From positions 1-41,890 of the IMG/VR virus record IMGVR_UViG_3300048591_000756: DNA of 41,890 nucleotides, one strand, 5' to 3'. Within the stretch, counting starts at the first letter, position 1. The number at the start of each line of letters is the position of its first letter. The translations under genes and the position numbers were made by a program. The stretch comes from a virus. The notes beneath the pieces were generated by a model, which saw only the letters and a list, made by a program, of their open reading frames with translations, was not told the DNA's origin and did no database searches. Positions 7,422 to 14,135 of this stretch are shown here, in pieces.

Positions 7422-7496
7422 GCCTAACACGCCGGTCAAGGGCGACACCCTACGGGCTGACGCCCTCCGGGTGCGCCTTACCGGCAACGTTAGAGC
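7422..7496 (+). other. attC site of cassette 1
   Basis: Outer cores GCCTAAC (7422-7428) and GTTAGAG (7489-7495). Inside, GCCGGT pairs with ACCGGC, AAGG with CCTT and CACCC with GGGTG, with extra unpaired bases (C, G, A) all on the left arm. Extrahelical bases on the inverse-core side fix the orientation as left to right, away from intI. Confidence 0.85.
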
Positions 7497-7503
7497 TCAC
7501 GGC

Positions 7504-8232
7504 TCACTGGCCGTCATCCAGACTGCCGTCGTCGTACTCTGCGGCGAAGCTCTGCGCCAGCCGGTCGTGGAATGCGTCGTCGCTCTTGTCGAACAGGATC
7601 TGTTCGCAGTACACGTCGGGCTTCGACTCCAGCAGGAAGTGCGTCGCGCAGGTCCAGGCCTTTGCCTCGTCCTTCGCCTCGGGCGTCATGCGCTCGCTGC
7701 GGTCGATGGCCACCAGGTGCGGGCACTTCCGGCACTCCTGCCCCAGTGCGCACCGCAGGTGGTTGTCCTTCAGCGGGGTGGCCGGACGCGGGTCCAGCCC
7801 GCACATCTTGTAGCTGTCTGGCATGCCGCGCTCGCGCTCGTACTGGAACAGCAGCACCATGCGCGGCACCTCGTCGCTGACGGTCTTGGCCGTGTACATC
7901 ATTCGCGGGAACTCCTGCCAAGCGGCGCGCAGCCGGTCGCTCTCGGCGTTGATCGCGCCGTGCCACGCGCTGTCGCCGCAGCCGCGCTGGTCGGTGCCGC
8001 GGTTCGCGCGCTCCAGACGCATGCCGCGCATGTAGCCCGCGCCCTCCTTCAACTGCTCCAGCATGTTGCCGCGGTCGCTGGCGTAGCGGCGCAGGAACAC
8101 GCCTGCCATGTGCCGGTCCTTCTGCTCGGGCGTCATCTTGTCGTGGTCCATGCCAGCCCACTGCCACAGCTTCTCGTGGTCAATGCGGTCGGCCAGCGCG
8201 CGCAGTTCGTCGGGGTCGTTGTAGCTCGCCAT
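7504..8232 (-). CDS. Cassette 2 gene: hypothetical protein, Cys-containing
   Basis: 242 residues, the largest cassette protein. It is hydrophilic, with a Cys/His cluster in the second half (CGLDPRPATPLK, LRCALGQECRKCPHL, TCATHFLL), possibly metal-binding. It starts 25 bases from the attC at 8257 and stops eight bases before the attC at 7496, filling the cassette. Codon use is similar to the phage. I do not recognise the family; a role in host defence or counter-defence is only a guess from location. Confidence 0.8.
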   Translation of the reverse strand: MASYNDPDELRALADRIDHEKLWQWAGMDHDKMTPEQKDRHMAGVFLRRYASDRGNMLEQLKEGAGYMRGMRLERANRGTDQRGCGDSAWHGAINAESDRLRAAWQEFPRMMYTAKTVSDEVPRMVLLFQYERERGMPDSYKMCGLDPRPATPLKDNHLRCALGQECRKCPHLVAIDRSERMTPEAKDEAKAWTCATHFLLESKPDVYCEQILFDKSDDAFHDRLAQSFAAEYDDGSLDDGQ

Positions 8233-8256
8233 CGCTTCCTCGCTTCGGGGCCGGCG

Positions 8257-8342
8257 CTCTAACTCTTCGCCCGAGCGGACGGCCTCCAGGGTTGTTCAAT
8301 GGCCCGCACCCAGCGGGCCGCCTCTCAGCTCAAACGTTAGGC
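8257..8342 (+). other. attC site of cassette 2
   Basis: Outer cores CTCTAAC (8257-8263) and GTTAGGC (8336-8342). The right end reads GCTCAAACGTTAGGC, the classic R' side of attC elements, and GAGC on the left pairs with GCTC on the right. Central hairpin GGCCCGC / GCGGGCC gives a longer stem than the other two sites. Orientation is away from intI. Confidence 0.85.
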
Positions 8343-8639
8343 CCCACGAGGCTTTCCGTCAGGCCCGAACACAGTGGCATCGGCCAACTTCTCGGCGAGC
8401 AGGCGCCCGAAAAGGGTCTTCGCCCCCTCGTTGTTCGCGGCAGGCGTGCTTACCTTGGCAATCGCCTCAACCGCACTGGCCCAAACGGCCGATCCGTGGC
8501 CTGACGCGAGCAACGGGTCAATGATCCGCACGTCTTCAAACTTCGCCACCTTGACCGGCACCAAGCCGGCATCCCTCAGCGCGGCCAAGTCTTGCGGTGT
8601 CAGCTTGGCGCCGTCGCGGTACAAGAAAATCTGTGCCAT
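8337..8639 (-). CDS. Cassette 3 gene: hypothetical small protein
   Basis: 100 residues from ATG 8639, with GGAGAAG seven bases upstream. Starts MAQIFLYRDGAKLTPQDL, then a compact alpha/beta-looking sequence with no membrane segment. Its TAA stop (8337-8339) lies inside the attC core GTTAGGC, a typical cassette arrangement, but on the strand opposite to the attC orientation. Function unknown. Confidence 0.75.
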   Translation of the reverse strand: MAQIFLYRDGAKLTPQDLAALRDAGLVPVKVAKFEDVRIIDPLLASGHGSAVWASAVEAIAKVSTPAANNEGAKTLFGRLLAEKLADATVFGPDGKPRGA

Positions 8640-8665
8640 TCGTCTTCTCCATTTATTCGAGTGTG

Positions 8666-8721
8666 GCCTAACCATTCATTCCAGCCGACGCCTACGGCGC
8701 GGCTGAATTCAAACGTTAGCT
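8666..8721 (+). other. attC site of cassette 3 (terminal)
   Basis: 56 bp with GCCTAAC (8666-8672), AGCCG-A-CGCC, a TAC loop, GGCG-CGGCT and GTTAGCT (8715-8721). Spacing, the extra A on the left arm and the flanking words closely resemble the aadA-type attC read in its gene-to-GTTRRRY direction. This gives the clearest orientation evidence in the array: left to right, away from intI. Confidence 0.9.
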
Positions 8722-8936
8722 GGCAGTGCGCTGCGCAAAATCGCCACGCACGTCGGGGACGTCGCGTTGTGTGGATACCCAGCGCACGCGCGAGATATGG
8801 TCGCCCGCAATGCGCGAACTTCGCGCGCCAACGCATCCATCGCCATCTGGTCGCCGCTAGGTGCAACGGCTTCCACGACGCCCCATGTGTCTGCCCACTT
8901 CAACGCTGCATCCACAGTCCAACGATCGGCTGCCAT
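8709..8936 (-). CDS. Small early protein whose 3' end lies in an attC site
   Basis: 75 residues; its ATG overlaps the upstream stop (TGATG), so it belongs to the phage operon. The last codons and the TGA (8709-8711) fall inside the terminal attC, so the present C-terminus (LPANV) was created by the array junction. The body (WTVDAALKWADTWGVVEAVAP, then DALAREVRALRATI) is helical. Function unknown. Confidence 0.7.
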   Translation of the reverse strand: MAADRWTVDAALKWADTWGVVEAVAPSGDQMAMDALAREVRALRATISRACAGYPHNATSPTCVAILRSALPANV

Positions 8937-9226
8937 CACCCCTCCAGCCGATGCCGCACGATCGACGTGATGCCGTTTGGCAAAGCGGCGCTGTCGTCTG
9001 GCCGAGCGATGAAGCTGCTTTTCGCGTCGCCATCCGTCGCGCGGATGTGATCGACCTCGAGCCTGCCGGTGTCGATGATCGTTTTGCTGATCTCGTTGAT
9101 CGCGCGCGCCTTGTCCAGCTCGACGCTGCCGGCGCGCACCGCGCGCAGGGTTTCGAACAGGTGGGCGCGCAGCGTCGTGATGTCGTCTTGCGCGGGTGCG
9201 CTGGCGGGTGCGGTTGGCTCTGTCAT
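8936..9226 (-). CDS. Hypothetical early phage protein
   Basis: 96 residues. A helical central segment (TTLRAHLFETLRAVRAGSVELDKARAINEISKTII) resembles small phage early proteins found next to HNH endonucleases, possibly DNA-binding, with ISKTIIDTGRLEVDHIRA after it. ATG 9226 overlaps the HNH stop by four bases. No confident family. Confidence 0.75.
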   Translation of the reverse strand: MTEPTAPASAPAQDDITTLRAHLFETLRAVRAGSVELDKARAINEISKTIIDTGRLEVDHIRATDGDAKSSFIARPDDSAALPNGITSIVRHRLEG

Positions 9227-9927
9227 GGCGTGGGGCTTTCGGGGCTTTCGGTGGGACGGGCGCCGGCTTGGCGCGCCTTGCGGTTGATCTGCCGCGCGAG
9301 CGCGCCACGCAGCTGTACCAGGCGCGCGATCTCGGGCGGGTAGTTGGCGTGCACCGAGTTGCGGTGCATGTTTTCGGCGCGCGTGATGCACTCGACGGCG
9401 TCGAGCGTGATCTCGGCCTCGACGGTTGTTTTCTTGCCAGGTCGGAAGACAACCACCGAGCCCGCCGGCACGGCGCCGTGCGCGGCTTCCCAGATGCTGC
9501 GATGCAGGCCCACCCAGTCGCGCGGCGCGTAGCCGGTGTCGGTCAGTTTGCGTTGCAGGTAGCCGTCGGCATTCACGCGCAGGCTGCCGACGGGTTTCCA
9601 GGTGTGCGGCCGATTGCCCGGGCCGAAGTGATGCGCCGCGGTGTTCGGGTGCAGCCCGCTCACGCCGATCGTCCCCGCGTTCCACGGCCGGTGGTCGGGG
9701 CCGAAGCGCCACGCCATGCCCACGCCGTCGCCGCGGCGCAGGCGGCACGCATCGTCGCTCGCCAGGTAGGCGGGCGTCTTGCGCAGGCCAAGGTGCTTTG
9801 CCTTCATGTACACGCTCTTGAGCGGGACGCCGAGCGCGTCGGCGATGCGTGACGTGAGCATGTGCGGGTAGTCGCGGCGCAGGATGGCGGTGCGCTCGGC
9901 GGTCCAGGTGACGCGGGGGCTTTTCAT
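9223..9927 (-). CDS. HNH endonuclease with N-terminal HTH
   Basis: 234 residues. Residues 1-50 look like a winged-helix or Myb-like specificity domain (ERTAILRRDYPHMLTSRIADALGVPLKSVYMKAKHLGL). Residues about 110-190 are HNH-like: SLRVNADGYLQRKLTD, WVGLHRSIWEAAHGAVPAGSVVVFRPG and ITRAENMHRNSV, the arrangement of phage HNH_3-type enzymes. Either a homing nuclease or a phage-encoded DNase. It is joined to both neighbours by ATGA overlaps, so it is a settled operon member rather than a recent insertion. Confidence 0.85.
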   Translation of the reverse strand: MKSPRVTWTAERTAILRRDYPHMLTSRIADALGVPLKSVYMKAKHLGLRKTPAYLASDDACRLRRGDGVGMAWRFGPDHRPWNAGTIGVSGLHPNTAAHHFGPGNRPHTWKPVGSLRVNADGYLQRKLTDTGYAPRDWVGLHRSIWEAAHGAVPAGSVVVFRPGKKTTVEAEITLDAVECITRAENMHRNSVHANYPPEIARLVQLRGALARQINRKARQAGARPTESPESPTP

Positions 9928-10193
9928 AGCGGCTCGCGCGTCTGCGCATCGAACCAGCCGCGCTCGATGTCCCAGCGCAGCAGCACGGCGCCGAGGCGGT
10001 CGTCGATCGACACGCGCAGCGTCGGGCAGTGCTTCGGGTCTTCACTGTTGTGCAGCGTCTTGATGAGGTCTTCGGCGGCATCGAGCACCAGGCTCGTCTG
10101 CTCGTCGTCGGCGGCGTCGAAGCGGCCGAGCACTTTCCACGCGCCGGAATTGTTGAGCTCCAGGCGAACTGGTTTTGCGATGGCGGTGCTCAT
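9924..10193 (-). CDS. Hypothetical early phage protein
   Basis: 89 residues, soluble, beginning with a beta-like MSTAIAKPVRLELNNSGAWKVLGRFD and then a helix DDEQTSLVLDAAEDLIKTLHN. Resembles small early proteins of Burkholderiales phages but I cannot name a family. ATGA overlaps on both sides. Confidence 0.7.
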   Translation of the reverse strand: MSTAIAKPVRLELNNSGAWKVLGRFDAADDEQTSLVLDAAEDLIKTLHNSEDPKHCPTLRVSIDDRLGAVLLRWDIERGWFDAQTREPL

Positions 10194-10822
10194 CCGAACG
10201 GCCCCTCGTAAGCCGCCCCGCGCTCGGCGTCGGCGGCGGTTGCGAACTGCTGGCTGCGCGCATAGTCCAGCTCCGCGAAGCGGTCGATGAACGCCTGGCG
10301 CCAGTCCTGCCACGCCATCGCGTCACGCCCGTCCAGCCGCGCCCAGCCGAGCGGCGGGTGCGTCACGCTCACGGGCCATTCGGGGCCGCACGGCGGCATC
10401 AGCTGCGCGCGCTCGGTGCTGAGCGCGCAAAGATCGGCCCAGCGGATGTCCTTCGCCGCCGACGTGCTCGCGACAAGCACACCGAAGCGCCGCCGCACGC
10501 TCCACGCGACGCGGTTCTCCACCTCGTGCCACGCGGCGCCGATCGCCTGCTTCATCGGGCTCGACAGATCCGCCGTGTACGCCTCGTGCGCATCGTGCAG
10601 CAGCGCGGCCAGCAGCACCGACGGGCTGCGGATGCCGATCTCGCGCTCCGCGATCTCGCACACCAGCAGCGAGTGCTCGGCAACGCTGTACGGCCGGCTG
10701 CACGCGCCGGTGTAGCGGTTGAGCTGCGCCAGATGGTGCGCGATGTCGGCGAGGCGGATCTGCTCCGGCGCGACGAGGCGCAGGTCGATCGTCGCGCCGG
10801 TGGCGGTGAGCATCCAGGTCAT
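10190..10822 (-). CDS. HD-domain phosphohydrolase (YfbR-like)
   Basis: 210 residues. Metal-binding HD motif is clear: YSVAEHSLLVCEIA (His50), LLAALLHDAHEAYTADLSSPMK (His76-Asp77, His79, Asp85). This is the pattern of YfbR-type 5'-deoxynucleotidases and related phage HD proteins. A role in adjusting nucleotide pools during replication fits its early-operon location. Substrate is inferred from the family. Confidence 0.85.
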   Translation of the reverse strand: MTWMLTATGATIDLRLVAPEQIRLADIAHHLAQLNRYTGACSRPYSVAEHSLLVCEIAEREIGIRSPSVLLAALLHDAHEAYTADLSSPMKQAIGAAWHEVENRVAWSVRRRFGVLVASTSAAKDIRWADLCALSTERAQLMPPCGPEWPVSVTHPPLGWARLDGRDAMAWQDWRQAFIDRFAELDYARSQQFATAADAERGAAYEGPFG

Positions 10823-11061
10823 CGCTTCGGCTCCTCGGCCAGGCCGCGCCAGGGAGCGTCTTGCGTGATGGATTCGATGAGCTGGAAGCGCTCGGCGCGC
10901 TCTGGTGTCTGCGCGCTGTGGCCCCAGTGCTTGCCCGTGTAAAAGCTGTAGGGCGCGAGCGGGGTGTCGCGCTCGTAGACGCCGGGCTGGCCGGGCACGC
11001 AGGTGCCGCCGTGATACCAGCGGGTGACGGCCAGGCCGTGGCGGGGCGGGCGGCGCGTCAT
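10819..11061 (-). CDS. Hypothetical early phage protein
   Basis: 80 residues, aromatic and Gly-rich: WYHGGTCVPGQPGVYERDTPLAPYSFYTGKHW. This pattern (GxPGVYER, then a tryptophan-containing turn) occurs in small early proteins of proteobacterial siphophages. Function unknown. Overlaps the HD gene by four bases. Confidence 0.65.
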   Translation of the reverse strand: MTRRPPRHGLAVTRWYHGGTCVPGQPGVYERDTPLAPYSFYTGKHWGHSAQTPERAERFQLIESITQDAPWRGLAEEPKR

Positions 11062-11066
11062 GCTGC

Positions 11067-11939
11067 TTACGCGCACGCGCCCATGAACATCGGCATCGCG
11101 CCGAGGCCCGCGCGCACTTCTTCGATCAGCTCTTTCGCCGCGCCGTCGTGCACGCGATCCGGCCGCACCAGCTCGTAGTGAAAGTTCACCTTGCCGGCGG
11201 ACAGACGGTATTTCAGCCGTGCCGTGAGTGCCCATGCCGCGCTGCCGTGAAAGACCGGGATGCCGATCGCGAAGCGCTCGAACATCTGCATTGTCTCGGT
11301 CGTCCCGGCGTCCGGGTCGGCGATGTACGTCAGGCGCACGCCGCCGCTCTGCAGCTTCACGGTGGACTTGAGCACGCGCTCTTCGTTCGCCACGAACTCC
11401 GTCGCCATCGCGTGCATCTGCAGGCTCGTCGGCAGGCCGTTGGCGTTGCTCGTGATGTCGTCCTCGTGCTCCTGAATCCACTCCGCGAACGTCACCTGCG
11501 GCATGCTCGTCGTGTTCTTGCCCTTCCACGCCTTCCACTCGGCGCTCATCTCCGGCACCAGCGTGGCGCGGTGCGCGCGCCAGCCCGGTTTGCCCTTCTC
11601 GTGCTCGTCGAACACGGCCGTGAAATCGAGCGCGAAGGACTGCGGATCGAACGTGCACCAGACGGCCGACCCAGGCGTCGCGTGGCGCTCCACGTAAGCC
11701 AGGAAGCTCGGCACCGCGCTGAAGCGCGCTGTCGCTTTCGTGCGGCGCGGGTTGGGCAGCAGCGCTTCCAGGTCGATGCGCACTTCCTGCAGCACGCTCG
11801 CCTTCGGCACCGCGACATGCGCGATCGTCAGGCCCTCGATCTGCGTCTCGATCGTGCTCACGACCTTCGCTTCGGGCAGCACCTCGGCCAGGGTTTCGGC
11901 GATGTTCCGGGGGGCGGGCGTTTGGGCGGTGGTTTCCAT
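11067..11939 (-). CDS. DUF2303 family protein
   Basis: 290 residues matching DUF2303 (YfdQ-like), widespread in phage early regions: ETLAEVLPEAKVV, RFSAVPSFLAYVERHATPG, TAVFDEHEKGKPGWRAHRA, FAEWIQEHEDDI and a C-terminal HYELVRPDRVHDGAAKELI. Function is not established, though such genes travel with recombination or replication genes. Five bases separate it from the next gene downstream; 49 bases upstream of its start are non-coding. Confidence 0.88.
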   Translation of the reverse strand: METTAQTPAPRNIAETLAEVLPEAKVVSTIETQIEGLTIAHVAVPKASVLQEVRIDLEALLPNPRRTKATARFSAVPSFLAYVERHATPGSAVWCTFDPQSFALDFTAVFDEHEKGKPGWRAHRATLVPEMSAEWKAWKGKNTTSMPQVTFAEWIQEHEDDITSNANGLPTSLQMHAMATEFVANEERVLKSTVKLQSGGVRLTYIADPDAGTTETMQMFERFAIGIPVFHGSAAWALTARLKYRLSAGKVNFHYELVRPDRVHDGAAKELIEEVRAGLGAMPMFMGACA

Positions 11940-11988
11940 TGCGTGTGTGACCTTTTCTGTGATGTGAGGTGATGTGAGGTGGGGGCGT

Positions 11989-12345
11989 TCAGGCGGTGAG
12001 GATTTCGCCGCTGTCCGGGTCGATGTTGCGCACCTGCGTTGGCGCCCCGGGCGCCACGCGCAGATCCAGCTTGCGCTGCGTCGGGTTGTCCAGCACCAGG
12101 TTGCCCTCGACCGTCGGCCACAGCAAATCGGCATCGGGCGCCGCCTCGGGCACCTTGTTCGTCGCCTTCGCGGTGATCGCCAGCGCGCCGCCGGACTTCT
12201 TCAGGTCGAGCGTGATCGTCAGCTTGCCGGCCTTGCCGGTCTCGTCGACGCTGCGCACGACCTCGCTGAGCAGCTCGCTGCACTCGTCGAGAAAAACCCC
12301 GCCTTGCAGCAGGCGCAGGGTGTCGGTGATAGGTCGGATGCTCAT
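11989..12345 (-). CDS. Hypothetical early protein preceding DUF2303
   Basis: 118 residues. MSIRPITDTLRLLQGGVFLDECSEL and KLTITLDLKKSGGALAITAKATNKVPEA make a compact beta-rich protein that recurs beside DUF2303 genes in siphophages. Probably a nucleic-acid or protein-binding accessory; function unknown. ATGA overlap with the OB-fold-like gene. Confidence 0.75.
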   Translation of the reverse strand: MSIRPITDTLRLLQGGVFLDECSELLSEVVRSVDETGKAGKLTITLDLKKSGGALAITAKATNKVPEAAPDADLLWPTVEGNLVLDNPTQRKLDLRVAPGAPTQVRNIDPDSGEILTA

Positions 12346-12776
12346 GTGGTCCTCTCGGTGGTGGGTAGATCGGTGGTGAGTGAGTCGGTGGATGCGTGCC
12401 GCTCGGCGCTGCGCTGCTCGATCTCGATATCGCGCACGCTGCCCACGAAATAGGCCAGCGTGCCGTGCCGGTAGCGGATGCGCAGGCCGTCGCCGTGCAC
12501 CGTGACGATGTCGCCGGCGCGCAGCGCCTGCGCGCGCTCGGCGGCGTAGAACGCCGCGTCCGGCCCGTCGCCAACCCAGCGCGTGGCGACGACGACAGGC
12601 TCGCCCGCGCCCTGCGCCAGCGTGACCGAAAACGACGCCCGGCCGGTGGCCGGCTCGGTGCCGCTGAAGGCGTCTTCGAGCAGCGGGCCGGTGAGCACGA
12701 CACGCATCGGCTGCGCCGGGGCGCAGGGCGTGACGGCGGCGGGGGTGGGGCGGCGGATGAGGGTGCTGGGGGTCAT
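12342..12776 (-). CDS. OB-fold / single-strand-binding-like protein
   Basis: 144 residues. Residues about 24-120 follow the single-strand-binding-protein layout: MRVVLTGPLLEDAFSGT, then GRASFSVTLAQGA, VVVATRWVGDGPDAAF, LRAGDIVTVHGDGLRI and a final YFVGSVRDIEI. A short acidic/Thr-rich tail follows. If SSB-like, it would coat replication or recombination intermediates. Assignment rests on pattern and operon company, so moderate. Confidence 0.55.
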   Translation of the reverse strand: MTPSTLIRRPTPAAVTPCAPAQPMRVVLTGPLLEDAFSGTEPATGRASFSVTLAQGAGEPVVVATRWVGDGPDAAFYAAERAQALRAGDIVTVHGDGLRIRYRHGTLAYFVGSVRDIEIEQRSAERHASTDSLTTDLPTTERTT

Positions 12777-13105
12777 GCCAACCCCCAAGCCACCAGCCAC
12801 CCCTGCAGCGGCCCCCAGCCGATCCACAGCAGGCCGACTGCCATGCCGCCGGCGGCGATGCCGCAGACGCAGCCCCAGTGCCAGCCGAGCTGATACCCGA
12901 TGCGCTCGCCGCGGTCATAGCCGTCCTGCGTCGCGGCGCTGATGAGCAGGTCGCGGCGCTCCACCTGCGCTTGCCAGCGCTTGTTGTCGGCGTTGGCGCG
13001 GGTGCGGCAAATCTCTTCGACGTTCGGCCGGCTCGGGAAGCTGATCGGGCGCGGCGCGCGTGCCGGCGTTGCGCGCCCTGCGGTGCCGAGGATGCTGCCG
13101 CTCAT
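12773..13105 (-). CDS. Small membrane protein
   Basis: 110 residues. Soluble N-terminal half with a basic region, then one or two hydrophobic spans at about 74-108 (YQLGWHWGCVCGIAAGGMAVGLLWIGW). ATGA overlaps on both sides. A membrane protein made early suggests superinfection or host-envelope effects, but that is inference. Confidence 0.65.
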   Translation of the reverse strand: MSGSILGTAGRATPARAPRPISFPSRPNVEEICRTRANADNKRWQAQVERRDLLISAATQDGYDRGERIGYQLGWHWGCVCGIAAGGMAVGLLWIGWGPLQGWLVAWGLA

Positions 13106-13716
13106 GCCCGGCCCCTGGCGCGCCGAAGCCGCGCGCCGACAATCAGCGCCGTGGCGCCAGCGAGCAGCATCTGCCAGGCGGCCGGCTCCGGTACCGGAGA
13201 GATCGGCGCGGTGGGTGGCGTGGGTGGCGTGATGGCGAGCACCTCGGCCGGCAGTTCGTATCGGTAGCCGCAGTCCGTCCACCAGGTGGAAAGGCCGGCC
13301 GGCGTCTCGGCGGTGACGCGCGCGAAGTAGTCCACATCGCCCTGGCAGTTGATCGGTCCTGCCTGCGCGGCGGGGGCGAAGAGCGCGAGTGCGGCAACGG
13401 TGAGCACGATCAGCATGGCAAGCAGCCAGGCCGGAATCTCGCGCGATCCCGTCGGCGCGGGGGCGATGCGCGCCGGGTCGTCGGCGCTGGCGAGCACGCC
13501 CAGCACGCGCTGCATCCAGCGCGGCACTGGGCGTGCGGCGTGCGCCGCTGGCGCTGCGCTGCGCGCCAGTTCGCGGCGTGCGTCGATCGTCGCGGCCAGC
13601 ACGGCGTGCGCGGTGCGTTCGTTGCGCGGCGTGCGGTGCTGTGCTGCCAGCTCGGCGTTGATCGCGTCGCTCGCGGCCAGCAGCGCGCGGCGCTCGTCGG
13701 CATGCGCGGCGCTCAC
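13102..13716 (-). CDS. Phage protein with C-terminal PEP-CTERM sorting signal
   Basis: 204 residues. Residues 1-93 are soluble and helical. Residues 95-117 are hydrophobic and end in APAAQA, like a signal peptide, though internal. A small extracytoplasmic segment with two cysteines (124, 149) follows. The C-terminus is a textbook PEP-CTERM: VPEPAAW (175-181), a hydrophobic stretch (182-195), then RLRRARGRA. Such tails are processed by exosortase EpsH in Gram-negative bacteria. Met101 (13416) is an alternative start that would give a conventional secreted protein. Confidence 0.75.
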   Translation of the reverse strand: MSAAHADERRALLAASDAINAELAAQHRTPRNERTAHAVLAATIDARRELARSAAPAAHAARPVPRWMQRVLGVLASADDPARIAPAPTGSREIPAWLLAMLIVLTVAALALFAPAAQAGPINCQGDVDYFARVTAETPAGLSTWWTDCGYRYELPAEVLAITPPTPPTAPISPVPEPAAWQMLLAGATALIVGARLRRARGRA

Positions 13717-14021
13717 AGGGCCACCTCGGCGAAGCGGCTTTCCAGGTCGGCGACCATGCTCGCGCGGCGGCGTTCGAGCGCGGCGGCTTCGTCAACGGTT
13801 GGCACGCCGATCGCCCATTCGAGCGCGGCGATCAGCGCGCGCACCTCGCTGGCTGTCGGGCTCAGGTGCAGCGTGGCGCAGCCGGTGTAAAGCGCCAGCG
13901 AGACGCGATCCGTCTTGTCGGCGTGCTCGGCGGCGCCGGTGCCGAGCGGCCAGACCGAGATGTCGGCGCCGTACTTCGCGAGACCCAGCAGGCCGTCGAT
14001 CCGTATTTGTTTCTGTGGCAC
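13713..14021 (-). CDS. First gene of the leftward operon, hypothetical
   Basis: 102 residues from GTG 14021, chosen because GAAGGAG lies seven bases upstream; GTG 14039 lacks a good site. Contains HLSPTASEVRALIAALEWAI, a helical region, and a final helix with ESRFAEVAL. It follows the leftward promoter by about 40 bases. Unknown function; position matches small early regulators or antirepressors. Confidence 0.7.
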   Translation of the reverse strand: MPQKQIRIDGLLGLAKYGADISVWPLGTGAAEHADKTDRVSLALYTGCATLHLSPTASEVRALIAALEWAIGVPTVDEAAALERRRASMVADLESRFAEVAL

Positions 14022-14063
14022 TTCACCGCTCCTTCGCACCGGCGGAATTGGGTGCGTGGAGCG

Positions 14064-14105
14064 ATTACACCAAATGGTGTTTAGGTTGTCAACACCGTTT
14101 GGTGT
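14064..14105 (-). promoter_or_regulatory. Leftward early promoter (PL-like) with two operators
   Basis: On the minus strand, TTGACA (plus 14087-14092) and TGTAAT (plus 14064-14069) are separated by exactly 17 bases, a near-consensus sigma-70 promoter. Two 14-bp dyads of the form ACACC-N4-GGTGT overlap it: 14067-14080 over the -10 and 14092-14105 touching the -35. The same dyad occurs at the rightward promoter, so a CI/Cro-type repressor probably controls both. Confidence 0.85.
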
Positions 14106-14135
14106 GCTTTTTTGCGAATGGCGTATCGGCTGGCA

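Larger units (their letters stand above)
6413..8721. mobile_element. Phage-borne integron cassette array (attI plus three cassettes)
   Basis: Reading on the plus strand from intI: a single GTTAGGC core at 6469, then attC sites at 7422-7496, 8257-8342 and 8666-8721. Cleavage after the G of each GTTRRR core gives cassettes 6470-7489 (1020 bp), 7490-8336 (847 bp) and 8337-8715 (379 bp). In each cassette the first bases (TTAGGC, TTAGAG, TTAGGC) are complementary to the inverse core of its own attC (GCCTAAC, CTCTAAC, GCCTAAC), as expected for genuine circularising cassettes. Confidence 0.9.

Noticed and set aside
6388-8262. Long plus-strand open frame of 624 codons across intI start and two cassettes
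   Set aside because: It crosses attI and attC sites, has unlikely composition (many Cys, His, Arg, Leu runs) and is antisense to convincing genes; high GC removes stops.
8600-8866. Minus-strand frame of 88 codons crossing the terminal attC
   Set aside because: It overlaps two better supported genes and simply translates the attC.
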